Translations under genes and position numbers: made by a program
Notes under the pieces: generated by a model
Seen by the model: the letters and a program-made list of their open reading frames with translations, nothing else
Database searches by the model: none
What the model was told of the DNA's origin: nothing
In this document: positions 36,067 through 47,344 of the stretch, piece after piece
How the letters are laid out: each line of letters opens with the position of its first letter
How positions within the stretch are numbered: the first letter of the stretch is position 1
Assembly (NCBI GenBank): GCA_947247005.1
Contig: OX365953.1
Span: 9,801,001 to 9,865,000, forward strand
DNA from: Spisula solida
Lineage: Eukaryota; Mollusca; Bivalvia; Venerida; Mactridae
DNA length: 64,000 nt
Reading direction: 5' to 3'

Positions 36067-37365
36067 CTTAAGTATTTACTACATAGCTTCTGCAGTTCGT
36101 ATAATAATTTAAGTTAAAGTTGTACACTTAATCACACTCCTAACGCAACACATACATTTTTCATTATTTTCTCGAATATTTGTAATGCGATTTGGTTACA
36201 ATTTGGCATATTAATAAACACTTATTTAACTGATGTTTCTATGGTTGTTTTAACGAAATCAATTGATTGTACGATGAAATATAATTTGAAATAATGAACA
36301 TCACTGTAAATTACTACGTCACAAAAAGACACCGTGAACATTTTAATCAAGATGAGTATACATTTTACTAAACCGTTTATAAGAAAGAAATAACAAAATA
36401 TTAATTTTCTGTTCCTTGTTGATTAGTATCTTGTTACTCTTGTATGTATTATACATGTATTCCATGTATTATATATGATATGTGTATACATCTGCCTTAT
36501 CGAGAGCACATAATTCTTATCAATACCTGTGGAATGCCCCCCCCCCTTCCCTAACACATGGCATGTTTGCCGCCTTCACAGCCCCTCCCCACTTTTTCTA
36601 AATAATCTTGAAATCGGAAGTTTTTAATGATAGCGGCGACTTCTGTATGTTGTGATTATGCAGAAATGCTTGTGTTGCATGATTGTGCTATATGAGCCGG
36701 AGCTCCGTCCTGCAATATTTTACAAGGCGTCATGTTTGTGACTTTTCGTTTTACGGTGATGCTCATTATTTATTTTTATTTTTATCACTTACTGAACTGA
36801 TTTGCATACATATTTTAGGAGGCATGCAAATAATATTATTTCATTCACCACCCACAATATTAACTATATTCATTGATTAATAGTCGAGAAATTATGAAAA
36901 ATATAGGTGTTGCGCTAGGAGTGTGAGTAAGTGCATTTAATTATGAAAACATTTCTTTACCCATAACACATTTTTTATAGCTTCTGGTCGTTTTGATATG
37001 TTCTTTTATTAACTTTCATAACCTCCATTATGAAGAGTTTTACATACATACAAATTAATGTAAATAGTAAATATACAGGGTGTTAAGAAATTAAGTTACA
37101 ATAGCTTTTTGCTGACCTCAGAAGACTGTAACATTTTCACGTTAAAATCAAGAGGGTTCTACCATTGTTCTAATCTTTCTGGTATTAAATGAAGCTTTTA
37201 GGGTCATACATAAAAATTGTCTATTACGTACAAAATTCAAATAAAACTTGATATGAGTTTAAATTTCGAGAACAAACTTTTTAACACCCTGTATACACAT
37301 GCGTGATATGACATACGACGAAATAACCAATAGATCTATCAGTATTTGTCACGAGATGAAAACCA
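36067..37365. other. Non-coding stretch
   Basis: A C-run at 36536-36546. Nothing else supported. Confidence 0.5.
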
Positions 37366-37450
37366 AATACAGTAAAACCTGTATTAAGAGACCACCATCG
37401 GGACTGGAAAAAACGGTCGCGTATAAAAGTGGTCTCTTAATAGATCTGGC
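37366..37450. repeat. Short inverted repeat, DNA-element end-like
   Basis: 'ctgtattaagagaccacc' and 'gtggtctcttaatagat' face each other about 30 bp apart. A related 'ggcggtctctggtcggataa' occurs at 47625. This resembles a common invertebrate short repeat; not named. Confidence 0.45.
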
Positions 37451-37579
37451 CGAAATTTTAAGTTAAGTACAGTGTCGAGTTTTTCCAACTCCAAATTCAA
37501 GTGCAATTGATTTTGATAAATGGATACAGCTGTTCTGTGACTAATGCACTGATATGGACTTTCTTTTAATTACGATGGT

Positions 37580-37654
37580 GTACATCCGTAGCTCAATGGT
37601 TAGCGCGCTAGCTCTCTAATCTGGCGACTCAGATTCAAATACGGTTATTGGCAC
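37580..37654 (+). repeat. tRNA-Arg(TCT)-like SINE head, plus strand
   Basis: 'cgtagctcaatggttagcgc' gives a good box A, 'CTAGC-TCTCTAA-TCTGG' an anticodon arm reading TCT, and 'agattcaaatac' a diverged box B. No matched acceptor stem. It faces the minus-strand SINE at 38134. Confidence 0.6.
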
Positions 37655-38134
37655 TCATATGCCTGCCATATGTCAGCAGAAAGATGACTGGCAAATAAAG
37701 GCTATGCTCGGCATGAACATTTGTTAATTTCACGGTGTATAACTGTATCGGTACCCTCTCGGTGCAAAATGATATAAAGGTACCCTCTCTGTGCTGGCAC
37801 GGGTTTATTTGCTTTTATTTATCCTCGCTACCGAAAATCCATATGTGCGAGGCCCCCAGAAGAGGTTAGCCACTTTAGTTCTTGGGAGTAAGTGCATGAT
37901 GCAGAAGATGCCCCAGTTCCAGAAGCATCCCTGGTTCTTTTACGTGCCAATGTAAAGCACCATACGCGGGACCTCGCTTAACGTCTCGTCCGAAAGTCTA
38001 TTAGTAGTTTTAGTTATGTTGGGTGGGAAACACTGAAAAGCATTTCTATTTTTTGACGTCTGGAGGAGGGATCGAACCCACAACATTCGGATCAGTAGTC
38101 AGTAGCTCTTGCCCACTAGACCACTTGTCCACCC
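37655..38134 (-). mobile_element. tRNA-headed SINE, minus strand
   Basis: The head (38134-38060, minus) reads 'gtggtctagtgggcaagagc' (box A) and 'gtgggttcgatccctcc' (perfect box B). The body includes 'gacgttaagcgaggtcccgc' and 'ggcacgtaaaagaacc', a block that I recall from other invertebrate SINEs. The downstream limit near 37.7 kb is uncertain because it meets the plus-strand SINE head. Confidence 0.65.
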
Positions 38135-38572
38135 ATTTGTTAATTGGCCATGATCCTTGTTTTTATTTGCTTAATATCGTTCACCATTAAATTGTTTTTC
38201 TCACCTTTTTAGTTGATAACCACTAAATTAAAAATCTACACTAAGTATCTCTACATACAATCAATCAATAATGTCACAGGACCGTCGGGCCGTGGTGGCA
38301 ACAAATTACGTACATATATTCTTTATCATCGTCTCATTTATGTACATGTACATGCATACAACTTTACACATTATAAAACAGTTCAAATGTACATAACCAT
38401 TCAACATTGAATTATAAGAGGCATAAAAGCTTATAAAAGCACAATAACAACAACATTATCACATTACTGATTTTAAGCATTATTTACACAGATAAAAACT
38501 AAGGGACTGTTGTTAATGCATTGTTTTAAAGGGTTGTTAGGAATTCATTTAAATAAGACATTGAATTTTGTA
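38135..38572. other. Non-coding stretch
   Basis: Nothing supported; flanks the 3' end of the LINE. Confidence 0.45.
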
Positions 38573-38747
38573 AATAAAGCACTAATGCGCAAATTTAAAA
38601 ACATCTTAAAATATCAATTATCACCCCGGTCAGACCGTAGATGAACTGATTAACAACAGCCTCTTAGAATTAGATAAAAGAAGCAAATACATTTGTATTA
38701 AGAAAGTTTGTCAAGCACATACATATTTATAACACAAATGTATTAAA

Positions 38748-39176
38748 TTATCTATATAAAACATTTTCCCTGGATTTTAAAATCATAAAACAGGCTTTGG
38801 CACTAGCTTTAACAATATCATTGTTGGATAAAATATATATCAACTTTTCTTCGTCTATCAGTTGGGCAAAAGTTGTATTGATAACAGAACATGCATTAAA
38901 CAATTCATTTCTGATATTGCTATATGCTGAACAATATAAAAGTACATGTAATTCATTTTCGATGTTATCAGTATTGCAAATTTGGCAGAGTCTGTTATTA
39001 ACAGTAATGTTCTCATACCGCCCAGTTTCAATTCTTAAGGGTGCAACCCCACATCTAAATTTGGTTAATGCAGTCCTATGTGTTACCGGCATTAACATAG
39101 ACAAATAGCTCTCTCTTTCAAAATCTTGCTTAAACATTCTGTATGTTCTTAACTTATTGCCACCTCTACCACTTAT
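38748..39176 (-). pseudogene. LINE C-terminal zinc-knuckle region, downstream of in-frame TGA
   Basis: Continues in the same frame as the reverse transcriptase after a single TGA. Shows 'GGNKLRTYRMFKQDF', 'LTKFRCGVAPLRIETGRYE' and a knuckle 'CQICNTDNIENELHVLLYC'. The frame after the stop is fully open, so the stop is probably a recent point change or is bypassed. Confidence 0.85.
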
Positions 39177-42100
39177 TCAAGTATTACTATTAACCTGGGC
39201 TCTCCAATCATTTACAAAATTATGCATGTACAGATCAACAAATTTATCACAAAAACATTTCGACGTCATAGTAAAACATAATCTAGATCGTTCTTCTATT
39301 CCAAGGTTATTCATATTCTTGATAGACTCGAACTGCCAGTTTTTACAATTATTTCCACTTTTAGACAAACAATATGCAAATATGCGATAATTAATTCTTG
39401 ACTGTTCCATTTTATTTATCCTATACCACTGCTGGCACACAGATTTCATTTGTTTAATATGAAGTGGCTGCCGGGCCATCTCGCCATATAGGGCTGTGTT
39501 GGGTGTGTACTTTCCAACGCCCAAATAATAGCGCATGGCCCTGTTTTGGACTGCATTGATACAAGAGTATGATTTGTTGCCCCATATGGAGGAACTATAT
39601 GCAATAACAGGCCACACACATGAATCAAACAGTTTTACATAAACATTATAAGGAACAGACCCAAAATGTTTACATTTTGCAAACAATAAACCCAGCGCCC
39701 TGTTCGCGCTTTGTGCTACACATTTGACTGTCTTATTGAAATCTAAATGTTCATCTAACAAAACACCAAGGTATGTATATTGATTCACGATGTTTAACTG
39801 TTTTTCTCCACATGAAAATTTGTAAGCTGATCTGCTAATGCAATTGGGACGAAAATGTATAATATTACTCTTTTGAGCATTCACAAACATAGAATTATCA
39901 TTACACCATTCATTCAATACAGTAAGCATACATTGAAGATCATTTTCATTTCCTGCAACAAGTACAATATCATCCGCATACAACAAAATACACACATTTT
40001 CGTTATTCAAATCAACACCCTTACCGATCGCTTTTATTTTAACAGCTAGGTCGTTAATATATAAATTAAAAAGCAAAGGTGATAGAGAACAACCCTGCCG
40101 AAGACCACAATGAACATCAAACCATTCGGTATGCAATCCATTGAGTCTTATACACGAAGCAACTGAATGATATAGTGACTGCAAGGCTTCGTACATTTTT
40201 CCATTGATACCTAATTTAGATAGTTTGGTCCACAGAATACGTCTATCGATAAAATCATAGGCTTTTCTAAAATCTATAAAAGCACAAAATGTAGATAATT
40301 TAGACTTTTTCCTTGTTTCTATTATGTTTGTGACAGACGACACGTGGTCAATAGTACTCCGGTCCTTTCTAAAACCATTCTGTTCATCCACAATACTACC
40401 ATTACTCTCAGTCCACTTAGATAAACGTTGATTCAATATCGAACAGTATATCTTATACATAGTACATGACAGTGAAATACCCCTGTAAGACAGTGGATCT
40501 CTAGGGTCCGTAGTGCTAGATTTTGGAATCGGACAGATAATTACCTTACTCCAATCAGAAGGAATATTTCCTGTCTTAAAACAAACATTATAGTAGATAT
40601 GTAAAACAGAAACACAGCAATCATTCTTTAAAATTTCCATAGGTATGTTATCATAGCCCCAGGCTTTACCGTTTTTGGCCTTATCAATGGCATTCTTAAC
40701 TTCTAACATAGAGATATCATCATTTAAGACATCAGTATTATTCTGTGTGACATCATTATAATCATTATTTCTAGGTACATGTACACCCAAATTTAGATCC
40801 GGTTTATTAAACAGATTGCTGAATTCATTCTTCCATTTATTCAGAACCACATCAACATCAGTAGATATGCCAGTTTCAGTAGTAACTTCCATCGGAATAG
40901 ATTTATTGCGAGAATGAGCAACACCTACTTTACCAATAGTTTTCCAAAAATTCTGTTGGTTACTATTACAATCAGACATTATTTCTGTTTGAACTGTCTG
41001 CCAATACGACCGTTTACTACGTTGGACTTCTCGATCAAACTTTTTTCGAGCTTCTATAAATTTCGATTTTAAAAACACTTTATCAGACACAACTTTGCAC
41101 TTTAACCAGGCCCTCTCAGCCTCACATAATCTATTCCATAGATAAGACAGATGTTCATTCCACCACGGCTTACCTATCTGTCTCTGTTTATTAGAAGTTC
41201 TACTATCAACATTAACATGTTTATAACTAATTTTGTCATACATTTCAGTCTTAATTATACCACATAAATCACTATAGGTACAATCAATATCATTTTTATC
41301 TAGCAAACTTTGTTCTAATTTAAAAATACAAGCATGTATGTTTTGTACAGTATCTTCCTCTAACATAAAATTTGAAGGAATTGTCTTAAGATCAAACTTA
41401 TCATAAGACGTAGATGTAGCACCAGTACTGCTCGGACCAACATGACCTCCCTCTGGTGTGGTTACCCCAGAATGCTCACAGTCATTATCTAAAAATGATT
41501 CTAGATTAATTTTCCATTTGAGTAATGAATGATCAGGTATGTTCTTTGATAATAAACAATTTACTTGTCTAGATTGGTTGATTAGATCTGATGCCAAAGA
41601 AACAGATACATCATAAAAAAGTGACAGATCATTGTAACTAGTTATGCAATAGTCAACAACGGACAGACCTTTAGTAGACACAGATGTGAAATCATTGTTT
41701 ATGAAATTTCTACCGTTTAGAATGCACATGTTAACATTAATACAAAAATCTATTAACAAATCACCATAAGCGTTTGTCTTATAATCAATAATATGTCGGT
41801 CAGGTAAAGTATCAACATCCCTAATGAAATCATCAAGTTGACCACATCGACTGTTAAAATCACCACATATATATAGTAATCCCTCATTCTGATATTTGTA
41901 TACATCAGTTAACAAACAATCATAAAACATATCAACATTTACTTGTCGAGAGGAATTTTCAGGAGATAGATAGCACACACAAGGTAAAATAACAAAGTTT
42001 TCTACTTTATGTGTCATCTTCAACCATAAAATACCCTCAAAAGAACGATCTAAAACACATACATCAAATTCATCACAAATACTGTTCTTTACTAAAAAAC

Positions 42101-42322
42101 CAACTCCACCGGAACCAGTTCTTGCTCTTCCGTGGATATGTGTACGATTAAAACCAAACCACGTAAAACCATCTATGTCTAAAACATTATCATCAATGAG
42201 ATGAGTCTCAGCAATTCCTAGAATATCACAGTCACTAAATGTCACACAACCCACTCGTAAAACACTATTTTCAGAGTTGTTGTCAGAGTTCCAACCGCGA
42301 ACATTCCAAAACCCGGCAGATA
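39177..42322 (-). CDS. LINE endonuclease-reverse transcriptase
   Basis: Open frame of over 1000 codons. Endonuclease signs: 'GFWNVRGWN' directly after the ORF1 stop, 'IAETHL', 'YICGDFNSR', 'GLSVVDYC' and 'IPDHS' (usual SDH changed to PDH). Reverse transcriptase signs: 'IICPIPKS', 'AFIDFRKAYDFIDR', 'GLRQGCSLSPLLFNLYIND' and the catalytic 'LLYADDIVL' with YADD at 39980-39969. There is no ATG between the ORF1 stop and the endonuclease start; the first in-frame ATG lies inside the endonuclease domain. A TGA ends it before the C-terminal knuckle domain. Function: target-primed reverse transcription. Likely inactive in this copy. Confidence 0.9.
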
Positions 42323-42323
42323 A

Positions 42324-42774
42324 TTAACTACGTCGGTTCACATTTCCACGACGTTGACCGTAACTATTTCGACCTCTGCCACCAACCCTGGTCCAACGTT
42401 GGTCCTGATTACGCGAGGAGTTACTTAAGTTCCCATTGTTAGCATTTGTATTCCGATCTCTGGAGGACTCGTGCTGACCGCCTGTAGATTGCCTAGACTT
42501 ATGCACAACTTTATTCCCTCGTATTGACAGATTAGAATTTTTCAGTGCACTTAGAATTGTCTTGAAATTGTTGTTCATGGTTCTGTCTGCTTCCGATAGA
42601 TCATGCTGGATATATACATGATCATAAGGTTTCTTATACATAAGGTCCCTTTTGTTGAGCATAACCTTACGTTTGTCGTCATGAGATTTGAACTTGGCGA
42701 CAATAATTCCAGGCTTTCCATTGTAGGAAGATTTCCGTTGGCTACTAACACATTGAACATCTTTTATACATACC
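42324..42774 (-). pseudogene. LINE ORF1 C-terminal part
   Basis: Frame reads 'GKPGIIVAKFKSHDDKRK', 'VMLNKRDLMYKKPYDHVYIQ', then an Arg/Asn/Gly-rich tail (RGGRGRNSYGQRRGNVNRRS region) typical of nucleic-acid-binding ORF1 proteins. It ends with TAA at the border with the endonuclease frame and is in the same phase. Its N-terminus is missing: an in-frame stop occurs at about 42780. Confidence 0.7.
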
Positions 42775-43080
42775 GACTATTTAAAACTGATTTTTCTATT
42801 GAAACTTATTGTAAAATTATTATGCCACCACAGAGCCGCCTTTAGCAAATTTCGATGTGGGGTGGCTCCCATACGTATAAAGACTGGCAGATACGAAGGC
42901 TATCCGATACATAACAGAAAATGTCCGTTCTGTGACATCATTGAGGATGAGAAACATGTAATACTAGATTGTAGTTCTTACTCTGTGAGTCTGATTTACA
43001 CGAAAGCAACTTCAATTGACCATAATGTTTTAACAGGTCAGATATGGATAAATTATTTTTTCTTTTCAATAACTTAGAGA
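42764..43080 (+). mobile_element. LINE C-terminal fragment, opposite strand
   Basis: Plus strand encodes 'TYRLFKTDFSIETYC' and, after a one-base frameshift near 42840, 'AFSKFRCGVAPIRIKTGRYE' and 'CPFCDIIEDEKHVILDCSSY'. It is homologous to 38748-39130 of the adjacent LINE but faces the other way, so the two elements meet head to head. Its 3' UTR probably runs on to 43453, where the double-hairpin repeat is inserted. Confidence 0.8.
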
Positions 43081-43453
43081 TTATACGGATAAGTGCCAAA
43101 ACCTGCTACAATATTTTACAGCGTCGTTCTTTTTATCTGTGTAAATAATGTACGTATTTGATTAATTTATAAATTTTTAGTTCGACTGAAGAACATTTGT
43201 TAATCAAATTAGAACCAATCTGATTGGTCCTAAGTATATTTCATCAGTCATTTCTTAGATATGCGCTATAGTGCACGGTAACTCTCAGTATCTTAATAAT
43301 TTCTATTTTTTAATTTATATTTTAATAAGGATTAACAACTGTTTTTCAGTTTTATTTTAAACATATACTATGTAAAAATGTGTTATATCAGATTTTTATA
43401 TAGGGTTTTATTATAATGTAGATACTGTCTCTTATAACTCTTAATAAGAGTGG

Positions 43454-43727
43454 CTATGTTATAGTTAGAACATATTAAGTAAATTTTAATGATTAAAAAG
43501 GGCGGAGCGAGCGAAGCGAAGCGAGTCCTTTTTAGTCATTAACATTTACTTAATATGTTCTAACTAACTTAGAATATAACATTCTGCATTCTGATTGGCC
43601 GATAGAAAGTAGCGCCAACGCATGACGTCAAGTCTGTGAAGAGAAAATTTTAATGATTAAATTTTCATTTAACCGCCAAAATTCGGCGTTTTCATTGGCT
43701 CATAATGTAGGTTATATTCTAAATATG
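43454..43727. mobile_element. 274-bp double-hairpin repeat, copy 2
   Basis: Same length and orientation as 29601-29874, with differences such as 'gaaattag/gaaagtag' and 'cgcaagacg/cgcatgacg'. It sits within what looks like LINE 3' flank. Confidence 0.88.
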
Positions 43728-43990
43728 ATTTGTGTTTTATGTTGTGTGCAATATATGTTGTAAATATACTTCAACTTCAGCTTAAATATTTTATTTGACA
43801 TAAACATATAAAATGTTTATTGCCAATGCAATAATAATAGTGCAGATAAATATAGATGAGACTCAAATAAATAAATAAAACTACGACCTTGTGATGGGTT
43901 TGTTAATCGACCAGCTGTTTTCATAGGTGTGAATGATTGACGACATTAAGTGTATATGGTCGTTGAATGGATTAAATTTTAACTCTCGGG
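43728..43990. other. Non-coding, possibly LINE 3' flank
   Basis: AT-rich; no supported feature. Confidence 0.35.
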
Positions 43991-43997
43991 ACCAGTT

Positions 43998-44400
43998 TAA
44001 AGGTGTTGCCTCACAGATTAGGGCTTAACTATTTGTATATCGTAATTTTCCAACCTAACCAAGTATTGATGTAATACACTGTGGGGAACCCACGTGACCA
44101 GATGCTAATGTTCGGAGCCAATTTTGTAAACAAACCGCCTCGATTCAGGTAACATTTTTGCTTGTAACTTTCTTAATAATTCATCGATCTGGATGAAATA
44201 TAGACGAGCGCCGTCTCCTTTCAAAAGCAAATCATCGACGCTCTTACCTAAGTGACAATATTGTGTACTTTTTGTTATTTGGGCAACGGCGCATTTCGGA
44301 GCAATTCACTAAAACATGTCCTTAATAAATTACAGCTTCATTAAAAGTCACAATTTAATAGCGATAATGTGTATCGCAAAATTTAAGACCGACAAGCAAA
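43998..44400. repeat. Dispersed repeat, copy 1 (partner at 61.45-61.74 kb)
   Basis: Ordered matches to 61450-61750: 'aaaccgcctcgattcaggta' / 'aaaccgggtcgattcaggta', 'cagcgcattt'-like block, 'cggagcaattcact' / 'cggaacaattcact', and 'gcaaaatat' / 'gcaaaatag'. Non-coding. Confidence 0.65.
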
Positions 44401-44449
44401 ATATTTCTGATAAATATGAGCAACAGACAAAATGAGACGACATAAACAA

Positions 44450-44555
44450 AAATGCTACAGTTCGGAGCTGAAATGAAAATGCTACAGTCCGGAGCTATTT
44501 TCAGAAAATGCTACGGTTCGGAGCTATTTTCAGAAAATGCTACGACTCAAAGCTA
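44450..44555. repeat. 29-bp tandem repeat, four copies
   Basis: 'aaaatgctacggttcggagc' plus 'tattttcag' repeats with starts of 'atgctac' at 44452, 44479, 44508 and 44537. It appears to have grown from the 'gctacggttcgga' word of the adjacent dispersed repeat. Confidence 0.85.
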
Positions 44556-44926
44556 AGACAATGTGTTATATGCCTTTTTGAATATCAATACTATTAAGAT
44601 CATCGACCAAGTATGAACATTCAATTTTTTAACAGTTTTGCGGAACACAAAAATAAGAACACACACATATCGATACCGGACACCCCTTATAAAATGTATT
44701 CGTGTAGGCATCTTCCGCACCATTTTGTCATGTGGTGACAAATGTAGAGGCACACAAACAACGCGTTTCTTGCAGTTTGAACTATGCTCAGTACATCTAG
44801 AAACGCAACGTTTTTATCCTCGATTTTTTTCTTTTATTGTAAATTCCGTTTTCCTGAGGCGTCTAATCATTTGTAAAGTTGTTATACTGCGCCTAGGATA
44901 AGGAAAGGCGGGGACATTTATTTGTA
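44556..44926. other. Non-coding stretch
   Basis: Nothing supported. Confidence 0.5.
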
Positions 44927-45102
44927 AATGAGGCACTAATGCGCTAATTAAAAAATAGTATTAATAGATCATTTATCACCCCGGTCAGACCGTATATGAA
45001 CTGATTAACAACATTCTCTTAGATATCAATAAAACTACCAATAATTTATAAGAAAATATGAATACATTATTTACATAGATAATCAAAGCACTGAAAGTAC
45101 TG

Positions 45103-46226
45103 TTGTGTGGCGTACTGATGCCATTAAATCCAATATCGAATCCAGGTTGTATCATAATTTTATGTCACAGTTCTGATAAGCCCACCCTTACTCAAACATT
45201 TGTGCTGCTAAAGACACCAAGAGAAACAGCAGTTACCTGGAACTTACTTAAGTAACTGCTGAGCATCAATGAAGGGATATTTACAAATACCATTTTTAAC
45301 GACTTGGAGAATTCGACCAGTGTCAAGATAACTGACTGTTTATTCTCCGTATGACCACGCATGTTAATTAAATGACACTCTATATTAACGTATGTAAAAG
45401 GGGTAAACATGGCGTCGCTCCCACATATCGATCGGCCGATTAATGCTTTAAAAACAAGTTTTACATTTTATAAAACCTTTAAGTATTAGCTTTTAAAACA
45501 AGCTTTAACGAACAAAATTAATAATTGATGATTTTCGACCGTTTATTTGGTATAAAACGGGATATTTTAAACTTACTTTTACGCGGAACGGATTCTTACT
45601 CGTCGCCGTGGATTAACTAATTAGGGTATCGTGTTGAATGTTGTCTAAAAGAGAGACATATATCTCTGCTTCATTACAAGCTTTAAATATTCAAAATCGG
45701 ATAATAGATAGTTCTTATATAAAGCACGGTAGAAATTGACTAGTGCGTTTAACGCTTACCGCGATAACATCGTTAATCGGCCGATCGATATGTACGTAGA
45801 ACTATTTCAGTTCCCCCCACCAGCTATATATAGCATCAATGTTTGTATACAACATAATTAGGTCATCGTCTGCAATGTGCAGCGGCGGAGTTAATTACAT
45901 ACGTTACAGTATACGATTGAAAACCGTGGGAACTATTAGATTCCCGCCACCAGTGAGAACATTCGTTGGTAGTAAAAATATAGTCCGTTGCGGAATGATT
46001 TGCTATAAAAATCCTCTAAAAATAAAAGTCTGATAAAATTGTTGGTCTTAATATAAGTAAATGTTGGTAATGTAAACAAATCAGGTCCAATGATACGTGT
46101 AACCTGTGTTGCATGCTTGTAATATTGTTCAAATCATAGAACTATTTATTTGCCGAGGCCTAATGCGTTAAATTGGTCGTAAGCTGAAAAGTGGTAATAT
46201 CATTGTGTGGCGTTTACGCCACACAA
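45103..46226. mobile_element. 1.12-kb insertion with 12-bp terminal inverted repeats
   Basis: TTGTGTGGCGTA at 45103-45114 is inverted as TACGCCACACAA at 46215-46226. LINE 3' UTR lies on one side and LINE C-terminal coding sequence on the other, where the intact copy has them close together, so this is an insertion in the LINE. Near the right end a second TGTGTGGCGT (46204) makes a terminal palindrome. No ORF of note; no clear TSD. Confidence 0.65.
45421..45793. repeat. Inner inverted-repeat pair
   Basis: 'acatatcgatcggccgatta' at about 45423 is exactly inverted near 45772-45792. About 330 bp lie between the arms. It is inside the 45103-46226 insertion and may be a nested MITE or part of the same element. 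Confidence 0.7.
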
Positions 46227-47110
46227 AAATGTCGTCTTTGCAAAATCATAAAACAGGTTTTGGCGCAAATGTAGCGTTTTTCTCAGTAAAAAGAACCCTT
46301 AGTTTCAATATATCATTATAAGAGAATAAAAATCTGGACAAATAGTTGCGACCTGTTCATACAGGTTATTTCTTAAATCTGTGTATAAATCACAACTTAA
46401 AAGAACATGAGCTTCATCTTCTAAAACTTGACAATTTTGACCATGCTATAATCTAAATGTTCATGTAGTACAAGACCTAAATATGTATATTGCACAGTAT
46501 AGTTTAGTACATTATCTCCAACTTTAAAAACAACAGACAGAACTAAAATCATTCTTCCATTTTGAAAGAACATCATTAAAAATTTTATACATGTAGAAAC
46601 AGATCCATCCTGAATAACAACTTCTTCTGGTATGCGTTTACTTTTAGACTGTCTCACACCTATCTTACCGATGGATTGCCAAAATTTATTCTGATTCACC
46701 TCACACTCACTTAAGAACTCACACTGCATATTATACCAATGATGTCGCTTCAAGCGTTGAACTTCCCTATCAAACAATTTACGCATTTGTACATATTCAG
46801 ATTTCAAAACAATTTTCTCATTTCTTTTACAACATTTCAACCAATTGCGTTCACCCCGTACATTGTTTAGACCAAAGTTCGGTTAATTTATCATTCCACC
46901 AAGGCTTGCCTGGTCTGCGCTTTCGAAAATTACTATGTTTCCTAATCTTCTTACACGGAATGTTTGCATACATACTGTCCTTAACGATACTACACCATTC
47001 GTTATAGACAGTATCTATGGAAACTTGATTTGTTGAACCTTGTTCTAACTTATGAATCAGCTGATTGATTTCAATCAATACTGAATTAAAAGTTCTTCTA
47101 CGAGTATTTG

Positions 47111-47344
47111 AACCATCAACCTTAACATTACTAGACCGTCGCTTTATACTTTACACCACACAGACGTTCGACAGTTGCTTTATGAAAGATTTGGTGCAAA
47201 TAAGCAATTTTATCCACTCTCGATATCTCCCACTGAGTATCTTCTTCTTGAAAAAAAGTGCTAAGTTTTCCTTACAACGTGCTTTGTGAATTATGTAATT
47301 CACACGCGATCGAACTGTAACATCAACAAACTCTAACGTAAACA
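47111..47344. other. Non-coding, LINE-adjacent
   Basis: A minus-strand frame at 47151-47345 has no recognised domain. Nothing else supported. Confidence 0.4.

Larger units (their letters stand above)
38573..42780 (-). mobile_element. LINE (non-LTR retrotransposon), nearly full length, minus strand
   Basis: Order along the minus strand: ORF1 tail (about 42774-42324), APE-type endonuclease and reverse transcriptase (42320-39177), C-terminal zinc-knuckle region (39176-38748), 3' UTR to about 38573. The 3' end is set by similarity to the second copy at 44927-45030 ('caccccggtcagaccgta', 'tgaactgattaacaac'). The three coding parts share one reading frame and are separated only by TAA (42325-42323 region) and TGA (39179-39177). 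The 5' end is truncated or lost where an opposite-strand LINE fragment begins near 42764-42780. Confidence 0.88.
44927..47110 (-). mobile_element. Decayed second copy of the LINE, interrupted by a DNA insertion
   Basis: The 3' UTR block (44927-45030) matches 38573-38665. Coding remnants resume at 46227: knuckle region ('CQVLEDEAHVLLSC'), then 46421-46840 ('FDREVQRLKRHHWY', 'QYTYLGLVLHEHLDY') and 46851-47078 ('GKPWWNDKLTELW'). The piece joins a pre-RT region directly to a post-RT region, so the whole catalytic RT core is deleted. Frameshifted near 46845. Confidence 0.82.

Noticed and set aside
37580..37654. Functional tRNA-Arg gene
   Set aside because: The acceptor stem does not pair and box B is diverged; better explained as a SINE head.
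42764..43080. Twin-priming inversion of the main LINE
   Set aside because: The inverted piece is a 3' gene region, not the 5' part expected from twin priming, and its sequence differs clearly from the main copy.
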